Shown piece by piece: positions 1 through 8,572 of a stretch of DNA of 36,891 nt. Position 1 is the first letter of the stretch. Each line of letters opens with the position of its first letter. The DNA lies in contig JAKOWL010000243.1 in NCBI GenBank assembly GCA_029781535.1, positions 1-36,891 on the forward strand. The letters run 5' to 3'. The position numbers were made by a program, and so were the translations under genes. Under the pieces are notes generated by a model, which was not told the origin of the DNA, ran no database searches, and worked only from the letters and a program-made list of their open reading frames with translations. This stretch comes from Pseudomonadota bacterium. GTDB taxonomy: Bacteria > Pseudomonadota > Gammaproteobacteria > Burkholderiales > Methylophilaceae.

Positions 1-144
1 CCAAATCGAAATATAGAAATTTCTGTTGAAGCATTAAGTCCAAACACCACGCGTATGAGAGCCGTTGCCAAAGATGGCTTGTTCTACGATAGCTCTACCG
101 CTTCGGAAATTGTTTTTCAGACAGAAAAGGTTTTAGGGGCCTAA
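1..144 (+). CDS. C-terminal fragment of a CDS truncated by the window edge, DUF3568-like
   Basis: Frame 1 reads ...PNRNIEISVEALSPNTTRMRAVAKDGLFYDSSTASEIVFQTEKVLGA* from base 1 to TAA at 142-144; pattern resembles the C-terminus of DUF3568 family proteins. Confidence 0.6.
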   Translation, partial: PNRNIEISVEALSPNTTRMRAVAKDGLFYDSSTASEIVFQTEKVLGA

Positions 145-191
145 CCTTGTGACTCTGGGTAGGTAAATTAAACTTATAGGGGAATGACTCT

Positions 192-1160
192 ATGCGCAAA
201 AAATATCTTTTCATCTTGCTTGCGGCTTTTTTCTCAATTAATGCTAATGCGGCTGAAGATAGTACATCAGACGCGACCATGACAACTGGCAGCGCTGGCG
301 CAACTATTTCTGCGCCTACTAATAATGGCGTGGTAAGCAGCCGTATAGTAGATCAATATTCTGATTGGGCAGGTTCGCCTTCCAATGCGGACAGTTTGGT
401 GAAAGGGTTGCGGAGCGGTTCTGCTATAACGTTGCAGTCATCACTCGAAACAGGCAGCACAACCGTCAGCGAAGTAACATTTACACCGCCTACAAAAACG
501 ATGGGTTGGGGTAATGTGACCAAATCATTGTCTTTAGCAAAGGCTGATTTGGCAGCAGCGGGTATTACAAACCCTACACCAGAGCAAATTCAAACCGCCC
601 TAACAGGGGGCGATATAGTCGTTTCACAAGGTGCAACTACTCAAACTGTTCATATGGATGGCATTCTCACAATGCGTAGCCAGGGAATGGGCTGGGGCCA
701 AATTGCACATAAGCTGGATATGCACCCTGACACGGTATTTAAATCAGCCCAAGCGAAAAATGCAACAATTCGCCCACAAGACAGTCACCATGTCGATGCC
801 ACTACAGAAATTGAGCATCAAGAAACAAGTCATATTGTTGAGCACCATAGCTTATTATCTTCCAATGATCATGCTGTTGCTGGAAAGTCCAGCCATATGA
901 CTACTGCAGGTGGGCAGGCAAAAAATGGCTCATTAGATGTTAAAACTACTCATGCCAATAACGTAACACATCGGGCTGTAACTGCTTATGGCACTTCCAT
1001 GTCATCTAGCTCTTCTTACCATCATGTTCAAAGTGGTAGTTCAAATCATGTTCAGGTGCAAACTGTAAGTCATGTGACGACGGCTTCTGGTGGCGGTATG
1101 GCATCTAGTGTCAGAAGCGGCGGTAGTGCTGGGAAATCATTAGGTCATTTCAAAAACTAA
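192..1160 (+). CDS. Exported protein of unknown function; two MGWG motifs and His/Ser/Thr-rich low-complexity C-terminal half
   Basis: N-terminal signal peptide MRKKYLFILLAAFFSINANAAE; MGWGNVTKSLSLAK and GMGWGQIAHKLDMHPDTVFK motifs; followed by a terminator. Confidence 0.75.
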   Translation: MRKKYLFILLAAFFSINANAAEDSTSDATMTTGSAGATISAPTNNGVVSSRIVDQYSDWAGSPSNADSLVKGLRSGSAITLQSSLETGSTTVSEVTFTPPTKTMGWGNVTKSLSLAKADLAAAGITNPTPEQIQTALTGGDIVVSQGATTQTVHMDGILTMRSQGMGWGQIAHKLDMHPDTVFKSAQAKNATIRPQDSHHVDATTEIEHQETSHIVEHHSLLSSNDHAVAGKSSHMTTAGGQAKNGSLDVKTTHANNVTHRAVTAYGTSMSSSSSYHHVQSGSSNHVQVQTVSHVTTASGGGMASSVRSGGSAGKSLGHFKN

Positions 1161-1267
1161 AGGGATTTAATCGGAGCTAATTTTAATAGTGGTTTTTAGT
1201 GTGACTAAGTTTGTATATGGCTAACGAGTCTTGGTGAGCGAAAGCGGGATAAACTACCAGATGAAAC

Positions 1268-1297
1268 AAAGGCTTGTGTTTTTACACAAGCCTTTTT
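1268..1297 (+). terminator. Intrinsic terminator
   Basis: 10-bp stem AGGCTTGTGT (1270-1279)/ACACAAGCCT (1284-1293), TTTT loop, followed by a T tract. Confidence 0.8.
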
Positions 1298-1325
1298 CAT
1301 TTCCCGGCAATTACCTTGCTCAGCG

Positions 1326-1826
1326 TTAACGATGCCAGCTTACGCGTACGAGATTTTCTCCCGGAGTATGCTCTGTTTTTAATTCGCCTTGGTAAGCGTG
1401 GTGTATCGCTTCACCAAGTCCTTTGGCTAAATGCATGTCAGTAGTGGTGATTTCTATGGTGCCATTTTGATGATTGATTGCCATGATTCGTTTTAACGGG
1501 TGTTCTGCACGTTCTCGCTCGGCATGATGTTGAATGAGCTTTTGTATCTCATCCAGATGTGCTTCCAGAAAAGAACCATTTAGGGTGACATACCCTGCAG
1601 GGAAGTTGTCCTGAATGCGCCGGCAAGATGGACAAGTTTCCTGATGAGCGTTCTTGGGGGCGTCACCCCATTGCCATCTCCCCTGATGATAGACTGCCCC
1701 ACAGTCTTTGCAGACAGTAGGTTCTGACAATTTTTTGTCGTTACGGTAAGGGTCTATGGCCTGTTCGAATCTAGGTTGAACATTACCTTCTGCATGGTGC
1801 CCGGAAGGGTTTTTGTTTGTACTCAT
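1326..1826 (-). CDS. BCAM0308-like zinc-ribbon protein
   Basis: 166 aa with two CxxC pairs (CKDCGAVYHQGRWQWG and CPSCRRIQD) typical of the BCAM0308-type family. Confidence 0.65.
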   Translation of the reverse strand: MSTNKNPSGHHAEGNVQPRFEQAIDPYRNDKKLSEPTVCKDCGAVYHQGRWQWGDAPKNAHQETCPSCRRIQDNFPAGYVTLNGSFLEAHLDEIQKLIQHHAERERAEHPLKRIMAINHQNGTIEITTTDMHLAKGLGEAIHHAYQGELKTEHTPGENLVRVSWHR

Positions 1827-2110
1827 ACGATCTTCCTCCTAAAATTAATAAAAATCTGAAAATGTATATATTTGCATCACCGTGTATCCAACTTGCCTAG
1901 CTTATTTACAAATGGCGACGAAATATCTTTCCATCCAGTAAATTGTTTTTGTTATCCAACAAAAATTAGACATTTTTTTATATAGATGGTTTCTGTTTTA
2001 TGTTATTGCCGCACTAGCTTGATCTTGTCGATTGTCAAAAATGGACATCTGTTAGTTATGGTGGTGCTTCACATGCAGGTGACGAAAACGGTGAGGTGTA
2101 AGGAAAGGAT

Positions 2111-2140
2111 AAAATAAAAAAGCTCACATGATTGTGAGCT
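2111..2140 (-). terminator. Intrinsic terminator for the MarR gene
   Basis: AGCTCACA/TGTGAGCT 8-bp stem (2121-2128/2133-2140); minus-strand T tract TTTTTTATTTTA follows. Confidence 0.7.
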
Positions 2141-2211
2141 CTTGCTGTAATAATCGTACCAGTTCAAATTTAGCCAAAAATTTTCGACAAATATATTTAA
2201 AAATCTGCGAG

Positions 2212-2700
2212 TTATATTTTACCTAATGGTTCAAAGGCTCTGGATTCCTGTTTGCTATCTATTTTTTCAGTTAATTCTGCCAAGATGCGTATCAAGGTTT
2301 CAAGATTATCCTGACTAAGTTTTGAGAGTGCATCAGGCAAAATACCTTTATGTGGTAGCGGGGCTTTTTTTAATATTTCATTACCTTGAGAAGTTAGTTC
2401 CAAATAAACGACCCTTTTATCCTCTGTACTTCTGTTTCTTGTAATAAGTCCAGATTTTTCCAACTTCTCAAGCAAATTACTTGCGGTAGATTGATGTATA
2501 GCCATTGCCTTGGCTAAGCCGTTAACCGTTAGTCGATCATTGCAGCTAATCTCTGATAATACCCATAGAGATGCACCACCAATCCCAGCTATTTGTTCAA
2601 TTTCGTGGAAATGCTGAGTCATAGACTTGAATATAACGCGGAAGTATTTAAGCGCTTCAATTGCCGATAAATCGGGATCGTAAGGTTTGGTGCTTTCCAT
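2212..2700 (-). CDS. MarR family transcriptional regulator
   Basis: LTVNGLAKAMAIHQSTASNLLEKLEKSGLITRNRSTEDKRVVYLELTSQG winged-helix signature. Confidence 0.88.
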   Translation of the reverse strand: MESTKPYDPDLSAIEALKYFRVIFKSMTQHFHEIEQIAGIGGASLWVLSEISCNDRLTVNGLAKAMAIHQSTASNLLEKLEKSGLITRNRSTEDKRVVYLELTSQGNEILKKAPLPHKGILPDALSKLSQDNLETLIRILAELTEKIDSKQESRAFEPLGKI

Positions 2701-2728
2701 ACATTGGATTATGTCGTTTTTTCAAAAT

Positions 2729-2765
2729 AAAAAAAAGCTTGGGAGGTCCAAAGACCTTCCCAAGC
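2729..2765 (-). terminator. Intrinsic terminator for pal
   Basis: Hairpin gcttgggaggtc/gaccttcccaagc with minus-strand T tract TTTTTTTTATTTTG. Confidence 0.75.
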
Positions 2766-2837
2766 CAACCGCTCTAAAACCACAAGTGAAGAAATTAACT
2801 GTAGAAAATTTTTTGGAAAGGTTGCTAAACCATAAGG

Positions 2838-3389
2838 CTACTGCATTTCACCTTGATAGCGAATATCAGCACGCCTGTTTTCCGCCCAAGCTGCTTCATC
2901 ATGTCCATTGTCTTTTGGCTTTTCTTCACCATAACTAATTGTTTCGATCTGATTGTCCTTTACGCCAAGCAAATTCATGAGTTGTTTGACAGCTACTGCA
3001 CGTTTCTGACCAAGTGCGAGATTGTATTCACGGCTGCCTCTTTCGTCTGCATTGCCTTCAATGGTGACCATTCGATTTGAGTGGTCGTTTAGATATTTTG
3101 CATGTGCCTCTACCAAGGCTCTATATTCTGGCTTGACTTCGTATTTATCGAAATCAAAATATACGTTACGTTTAGATAGAATATTGCTTGGATCTGTTAG
3201 GGGGTCGATTTCTACTTGCTTGCTTTTGATAGCATTATCCTGCACCTTGTTTGTTTCAGGCTGCTGCACAGCCGTTTGTGGCTGTTTTGATGTTGCTGCG
3301 GTCGTATCGCTTGTGCTTGGTTTAACTTGTGAGGATGAACACGCCATCAAGCCGACAGAAATTGACAGTAAGGCTAAAAAATTCTTCAT
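2838..3389 (-). CDS. pal: OmpA-family peptidoglycan-associated lipoprotein (Pal)
   Basis: Internal ATG at 3389 gives lipobox MKNFLALLSISVGLMACSSS; VYFDFDKYEVKPEYRALVEAHAKYL...EGNADERGSREYNLALGQKRA is the OmpA_C motif. Confidence 0.88.
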   Translation of the reverse strand: MKNFLALLSISVGLMACSSSQVKPSTSDTTAATSKQPQTAVQQPETNKVQDNAIKSKQVEIDPLTDPSNILSKRNVYFDFDKYEVKPEYRALVEAHAKYLNDHSNRMVTIEGNADERGSREYNLALGQKRAVAVKQLMNLLGVKDNQIETISYGEEKPKDNGHDEAAWAENRRADIRYQGEMQ

Positions 3390-3425
3390 ATATTCTCCTG
3401 AAACTAGAGTAATAGTGCAGATAAC

Positions 3426-3452
3426 ATTTGTGCAAAATATTATTGCACAAAT
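3426..3452. promoter_or_regulatory. Perfect 10-bp-arm palindrome, candidate operator in the divergent pal/ClC promoter
   Basis: ATTTGTGCAA-N7-TTGCACAAAT; abuts TATAAT at 3452-3457. Confidence 0.55.
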
Positions 3453-3488
3453 ATAATATACCATGTCAAATTTATTTGATTCTGCTAA

Positions 3489-4757
3489 ATGAGTAAAAGA
3501 GAAAAACTCCAAGGTTTATTGAGCAAGCTTTTAATCTGGTTTGCAGCCTGCGTGGCCGGGCTGGTAATAGTCTTGTTCGCTGAAGTCAGTGAATTGGCGA
3601 TACATGCTTTTTTTAAGTTGGAAAGTCATTATTGGTGGCTGCCCTTGTTTCTGACACCAATAACCGGCATGCTAATAGTCTGGATTACAAGAAAATGGTT
3701 TCCATCAACCAGTGGAAGCGGTATTCCGCAGACGATTGCGGCCCTGGAAGAAAATAGAAGTGATCGTGACATTGGTAAATTACTCTCTCTTCGAGTGGCA
3801 TTTGCCAAAATTGGATTGGTGACGTCAGCATTACTGGGAGGATTCTCTGCTGGTAGGGAAGGACCATCAGTTCAGGTGAGTGCGGCAATAATGTATGGCT
3901 TTAAAAAATACTTGCCACACGCTGGTTCCATTAAAGCTAAACATCTCGTTTTGGTAGGTGGTGCAGCTGGAATATCTGCTGCTTTTAATACACCATTAGC
4001 CGGGATAGTGTTTGCCATTGAAGAATTAGGTAGACGTTATGAAGAAAAGACCAACGGTATATTAATCACTGCCATCGTTTTATCAGGATTGGTGTCGATT
4101 TCACTGCAAGGCAATTACACTTATTTTGGTAACTTGCATGTGAGTGGCATCAATCGAACGATAATCTTTCCAATCTTTCTATGCAGTGTAATTTGCGGTG
4201 CTCTTGGTGGGATATTCAGCAAAATATTAATTATTTCATCCAGTCACAGCGACACATTTTTAGGTAGATTCCGTCAAAATAAACCCGTTGTTTGGGCTGG
4301 GTTTTGTGGATTGCTTATAGCCTTTCTTGGGATTGGAAGCTTTGGTGCCGCGCATGGTTCTGGATACATATATACCCATCATCTGCTCGAAGATCCAACG
4401 ACTGGTCACTGGTATTATGCGCCGGTGAAATATATATCTACATTGTTGACATACTTGAGTGGAATCCCGGGCGGGATATTCGCTCCATCGCTATCTATAG
4501 GCGCAGGCATTGGTTATGAGTTAAACCTGATGTTGCAAGATCCTGCGTTATCCACGGCCATATTTGCTTTAAGTATGACTGCTTTTCTTTCGGCAGTGAC
4601 CCAAACCCCACTGACATCATTCATTATCGTGATGGAAATGATCAATGGTCATGAGATGGTGATCAGCTTAATGTCGGTAGCTCTTTTGTCTTCGCTAGTA
4701 GCAAGAATCTTTAGCCCACCTATTTACCTGACACTTGCAAATCGAATCTCGAAGTAG
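3489..4757 (+). CDS. ClC-family chloride channel / H+:Cl- antiporter
   Basis: GSGIPQ, GREGPSVQ and GGIFAPSLSIGAGIG ClC signature motifs; FAIEELG carries the internal Glu pair seen in exchangers. Confidence 0.92.
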   Translation: MSKREKLQGLLSKLLIWFAACVAGLVIVLFAEVSELAIHAFFKLESHYWWLPLFLTPITGMLIVWITRKWFPSTSGSGIPQTIAALEENRSDRDIGKLLSLRVAFAKIGLVTSALLGGFSAGREGPSVQVSAAIMYGFKKYLPHAGSIKAKHLVLVGGAAGISAAFNTPLAGIVFAIEELGRRYEEKTNGILITAIVLSGLVSISLQGNYTYFGNLHVSGINRTIIFPIFLCSVICGALGGIFSKILIISSSHSDTFLGRFRQNKPVVWAGFCGLLIAFLGIGSFGAAHGSGYIYTHHLLEDPTTGHWYYAPVKYISTLLTYLSGIPGGIFAPSLSIGAGIGYELNLMLQDPALSTAIFALSMTAFLSAVTQTPLTSFIIVMEMINGHEMVISLMSVALLSSLVARIFSPPIYLTLANRISK

Positions 4758-4789
4758 CAAGGCTTTAAAAGTTGAAGGAGGCAAATTCA

Positions 4790-5545
4790 ATGAATGTAGG
4801 AATGATAGGGTTTGGTAAAACGGGGCGCGCCGTCGCATCTGTTTTGCTTGAATCAGAAAAGACTTGTCTAAAATGGGTTGTTAGGGGATCCAACGTATTG
4901 CAGCATCGGTCAGTTCCAGAATTTCTGGGTATACAAAGTGACGAGCCTGGATTGATCTACAGTAAAGATGAATTCAACATTGAGCAACTGATAGAGCTGC
5001 AGCCTGTAGACGTTATAGTCGATTTTTCTTCAACGCAGGGATTGGAGTACTATGGTGATATAGCTGCTACACATGGAGTCACTATCATTAGCGCTGTTTC
5101 TCAATACGAGCAGTCAAATTTGGATCACTTGAGGGCATTGTCAGAAAAAACTGTGGTGATGCATTCGCCGAATATCACTTTGGGAATCAACTTTTTGATG
5201 ATTGCCGCAAAAGTGCTCAAAAATATAGCGCCTCACACAGATATTGAAATTATTGAGGAGCATTTCAAGACCAAGCCAGAAGTCTCGGGGACAGCTAGGA
5301 TAATTGCAAAAAAACTGGATGTGCCTGATGATCAAATCAAAACCATACGTGCAGGTGGCATCATCGGTGTCCATGAGGTTTTATTCGGTTTCCCATATCA
5401 GACGGTGCGCCTGAAACATGAATCTATCGCACGTGAAGCATTTGGCAACGGGATATTGTTTGCCATTGAAAATCTGAAAAATAAGCCAAATGGCTTGTAC
5501 AGTATGGAAGATTTGCTAATCCCTTATTTTGATGCTGCGATTTAG
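4790..5545 (+). CDS. DapB-like dihydrodipicolinate reductase family protein (probable paralogue)
   Basis: MNVGMIGFGKTGRAVA Rossmann start preceded by AAGGAGG; DIEIIEEHFKTKPEVSGTA corresponds to the DapB EAHHRHKVDAPSGTA region; track start at 4772 is TTG. Confidence 0.75.
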   Translation: MNVGMIGFGKTGRAVASVLLESEKTCLKWVVRGSNVLQHRSVPEFLGIQSDEPGLIYSKDEFNIEQLIELQPVDVIVDFSSTQGLEYYGDIAATHGVTIISAVSQYEQSNLDHLRALSEKTVVMHSPNITLGINFLMIAAKVLKNIAPHTDIEIIEEHFKTKPEVSGTARIIAKKLDVPDDQIKTIRAGGIIGVHEVLFGFPYQTVRLKHESIAREAFGNGILFAIENLKNKPNGLYSMEDLLIPYFDAAI

Positions 5546-5674
5546 TCTTTAATAACATACTTGAATGGTATTAAGGCTATTCAAACTTAAAGCCAGAAGT
5601 AAGTATTCATGTCGTAAGTAAATGCTAAGCAAGTAATTAAAAGAACCCACCCTGATTCCTAAAAAGAACTGAAT

Positions 5675-6679
5675 TCAGGTTTTGGATTCTGGTTCAAGCT
5701 GGTGCTTTTTAACTGCGCTGGGAGGCAAGCCATACCTGTTTTTAAATGCCCGACTGAAATGTGAAAAGTCATTAAAACCCCAGCGTAGTGCAGTCTCTGA
5801 TATGCTTCTGCTGTTATATCTGGAACTGGTCAAGTCATCATGGCAGCGCATCAATCTGCGTAGCCAGATATAGCGCATCAAAGAGGTATCTTCATCATGG
5901 AACAGTTCATTGATATACCGTGCTGACAGTCCGGTCCCGCGAGTGACTGTTTTCGTATCCAGGTCTGGGTTGTCAAGTTGCTGTTCCACAAAATCCTTAA
6001 CGCGGCGCAGCGATAAAGACCTGCTACGGCTCAAGCTGTAGTTTGATGGGCGTAGGTTGTTGAGCGCCATTGTAAACAAATCCAGCGACTGTTCAGCAGT
6101 AGCTTCGAAGGAGCCGCAAGTCATATGATTAGCTTGCTTTGCGATTGATTGTACGAAGCCTGATGCGATTGCACCAAGCCCTATTTCTCCATTGACCTTG
6201 CAAGCAGTATAGTGCTCAACTCCAGGCAGTCTCTCTCGCATCAATTTGCGGGGAATCGATATTATCAGCTTGGAAAAGCTTTTCGGGCAATGGATGCGAT
6301 GTGGACGCGTTGCATCATAGATCGTGATATCGCCTGGTTTCAGAAATACCTCGCGCCCATTTTGTTCAAGCTGATAGTCTCCGGACAGCAGGATCACACC
6401 GAAATAGGCGTCATGACTGACTGCCGAAGGCTCCTGCGGAAGCCTTTGAATGGTAATGGCGTTGGAATGGATGACAGAAAGCCGTAAGTCCTGCCAGGGA
6501 TATATGTTCATTTCATTGAACAGGTATTCATTTCTGGGAGAGGTGATATTTACATTGGCATATTCGCGGCCAATTACTTCACAAAGCCACTCACGCCTTT
6601 GCCAAGCGGGAATGTCTTCTGTAGAGAATATCATTTTATTGATGCTTAATGAGTCCTGATGGGAACCGTTTTTTTCCAT
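5675..6679 (-). CDS. AraC family transcriptional regulator with N-terminal AraC-binding-like domain
   Basis: C-terminal double HTH: TKTVTRGTGLSARYINELFHDE...SISETALRWGFNDFSHFSRAFKNRYGLPPSAVKK. Confidence 0.92.
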   Translation of the reverse strand: MEKNGSHQDSLSINKMIFSTEDIPAWQRREWLCEVIGREYANVNITSPRNEYLFNEMNIYPWQDLRLSVIHSNAITIQRLPQEPSAVSHDAYFGVILLSGDYQLEQNGREVFLKPGDITIYDATRPHRIHCPKSFSKLIISIPRKLMRERLPGVEHYTACKVNGEIGLGAIASGFVQSIAKQANHMTCGSFEATAEQSLDLFTMALNNLRPSNYSLSRSRSLSLRRVKDFVEQQLDNPDLDTKTVTRGTGLSARYINELFHDEDTSLMRYIWLRRLMRCHDDLTSSRYNSRSISETALRWGFNDFSHFSRAFKNRYGLPPSAVKKHQLEPESKT

Positions 6680-6850
6680 TTCAGTTATCCCTGATTGATC
6701 AACAAGATTATATTAGCCCTGTTTGCAAGCAGATGTAAATTTACAAAACACCGTTTCAGTCAAGTTTCACTTCCTGTCCAGCCAAGCTTGAAAATACAGA
6801 TTCTCTAATCTGACCATTGTTCTGATAACTGACAATAATGGGAGAAAACA

Positions 6851-7291
6851 ATGGCTGAAGCTAACCAAAAACATGCAGGTAATATTGTGCTGATTCGTAG
6901 TGCAGCCTTATGGCTGCTCATGGCATTGCTGCTTGCATGGTGCATGGTGGGTTTGAACTTTGGCGTTGCTCCATTGAAAGTGATTTTTGCGGGCAAGTTT
7001 ACTCGGCTTTTGCAGGCGCATATCGATTTTCTGCTTATGACGGCCCTGATCCTAGGGGTATATGCTGCCAAAGTCCCTTTGCCGTGGCATGTACGTTGGG
7101 CCATGGTCGTTGGTGCATTCACCAACTCCAGCCTGTTCTTGTTAATGGCAATCTTCCCGTCTCTGGACAATCCTGCCGTCCAGCCGCCGCCTATTTTCGG
7201 GGTTTATCTGCTGACCAGCATCATCATGACAAGCTATGGGTTCGGTAAGGCATCCGTCATCGTATTGCGTTCCACATTCAAGCAGGCGTGA
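6851..7291 (+). CDS. Small integral membrane protein (about 4 TM), possibly styrene-oxide-isomerase/hydroxylaminobenzene-mutase-like
   Basis: 146 aa, four hydrophobic segments, RLLQAHIDFLLMTALILG in second TM region; divergent from AraC gene. Confidence 0.55.
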   Translation: MAEANQKHAGNIVLIRSAALWLLMALLLAWCMVGLNFGVAPLKVIFAGKFTRLLQAHIDFLLMTALILGVYAAKVPLPWHVRWAMVVGAFTNSSLFLLMAIFPSLDNPAVQPPPIFGVYLLTSIIMTSYGFGKASVIVLRSTFKQA

Positions 7292-7360
7292 GCTGTGCAG
7301 GGCTTCCTGTTATCGGCATCTTGCTCTGGGGTGCTGACTTTTTACTTGGTGTAGCCTTAA

Positions 7361-8293
7361 ATGAAGACGCTGCATTTCTATCTGGTCAGCAAGGGAATCT
7401 ACCTTGTACTGGCACTAGTATCCCTTATGCTGGCGGTGTATAACCCGGAGGTGAGTATTCCGCGTGATTTTAGACATTATGTGTTTGTGGTCGATATTAC
7501 ACAGAGCATGAATGTGGAGGATATGCGCGTTAATGGACGACCCATTAGCAGATTGAACCATACGCTCAGGCTGTTAGATGCAACTATCAAGCAAACGTCC
7601 TGTGGTACAAAGGTCAGCATCGCGCTTTTTGCCAATGCCGAGATTGTTCCGCTATATGTTCCCATGGAAGTGTGTGCCAATTACGGCGTGATAGAGGCTT
7701 CTCTAAGCCATATCGAATGGCGAATGGCTTGGCGCGGCAGTAGTCATGTCAGGCTTGGATTGCTGGATGCGTCGCGTATGCTATTGCTGCTACCTGAGCA
7801 GGCGCAAATCATTTTGCTTACTGATGGCGATGAGGCCGCCCCTATCAATGCCATCACCAAGGTGGAACTGGCTCCCATGCCTGGCAGTAGTGGATGGCTG
7901 CTGGCAGGTGTTGGGTCGCCCAATCAGTCCCCAGTACCTAAGTTTAATAGTAAGAATCAGGTGATTGGTTATTGGTCACAATATGCGACCAAGTTCGAGC
8001 CAAGCCAGATCGTTAATGAAGATTCTGTCGGGAAGCGGGATGACTCCATTGCGACTGATCCAGGGGAATATTATCTGTCTGCATTGCGAGAGGACTATCT
8101 TAAGGAAGTGGCCAATGACATAGGTGCAGGTTATGTTCGGGCTGATACTCCAGATCATTTGCTGACTGCAATCAACAAATTACCGCCAACAGGACATGGA
8201 AATTACCCAGTCAGAGTAGGCTGGTTGGGTGCAATTCTGGCGATGCTGTTTGTACTAACAGAATACTTGCCAGCGCGAATTGGTAACCGCTGA
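7361..8293 (+). CDS. VWA-domain membrane protein resembling MxaL (methanol dehydrogenase accessory)
   Basis: VVDITQSMN (MIDAS DxSxS variant), VPMEVCANYGVI...IEWRMAWRGSSHVRLGL, ILLTDGDEAAP; terminal hydrophobic segments. Confidence 0.7.
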   Translation: MKTLHFYLVSKGIYLVLALVSLMLAVYNPEVSIPRDFRHYVFVVDITQSMNVEDMRVNGRPISRLNHTLRLLDATIKQTSCGTKVSIALFANAEIVPLYVPMEVCANYGVIEASLSHIEWRMAWRGSSHVRLGLLDASRMLLLLPEQAQIILLTDGDEAAPINAITKVELAPMPGSSGWLLAGVGSPNQSPVPKFNSKNQVIGYWSQYATKFEPSQIVNEDSVGKRDDSIATDPGEYYLSALREDYLKEVANDIGAGYVRADTPDHLLTAINKLPPTGHGNYPVRVGWLGAILAMLFVLTEYLPARIGNR

Positions 8294-8368
8294 GCTGGTG
8301 CAAAGTTGGTGTAAAAGATACAAACTAAACGAATATCACTGGATCATTATTCTAGGTTGAGAAAACAT

Positions 8369-8396
8369 TTGACTGTGCAAAAGTTGCGAGTAGAAT
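8369..8396 (+). promoter_or_regulatory. Sigma70-like promoter with GC-rich discriminator
   Basis: TTGACT (8369-8374), 16-bp spacer, TAGAAT (8391-8396), followed by gcgcccc; predicted start close to 8403-8404. Confidence 0.6.
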
Positions 8397-8403
8397 GCGC
8401 CCC

Positions 8404-8493
8404 ATGCAAACAACGAACCAAATCAATTTCGTACTAGCCCGCAAAGCCCTGTGGCGTGTAGCTACAACTTGCGGCGTTTGCTATTTTTCTTGA
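8404..8493 (+). CDS. Candidate 29-aa leader peptide MQTTNQINFVLARKALWRVATTCGVCYFS
   Basis: Short ORF directly after promoter and overlapping mutually exclusive hairpin arms upstream of the EamA transporter. Confidence 0.4.
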   Translation: MQTTNQINFVLARKALWRVATTCGVCYFS

Positions 8494-8569
8494 TTCAACT
8501 AGCAACCGCAGGCCCTCTCTGCGGTTGATCTGATTCTTTCCCAGTATGTGCGGCCTGTTGAAAGAGGCC
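8470..8569 (+). promoter_or_regulatory. Attenuator-like / RBS-sequestering structured 5' leader
   Basis: Arm 8470-8483 pairs with 8500-8510 (11 bp, 3-nt bulge); 8503-8511 pairs with 8519-8527 (9 bp perfect); 8511-8518 and 8552-8556 can each pair with 8563-8569/8565-8569 over the SD. Confidence 0.45.
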
Positions 8570-8572
8570 AAC

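Noticed and set aside
95-280. 61-aa minus-strand ORF at the window start
   Set aside because: Overlaps the end of a coherent plus-strand C-terminus and the signal peptide of the 322-aa protein; no domain or RBS support
1184-1267. Possible riboswitch-like segment (ctaacgagtcttggtgagcgaaagcgggataaactaccag) before the terminator
   Set aside because: Superficial resemblance only (GAAA tetraloop-like piece); it lies downstream of a CDS and lacks the conserved c-di-GMP-I or other core motifs I know
8519-8545. Canonical intrinsic terminator after the 8503-8527 hairpin
   Set aside because: Sequence after the stem is atctgattctttccc, without a proper T tract
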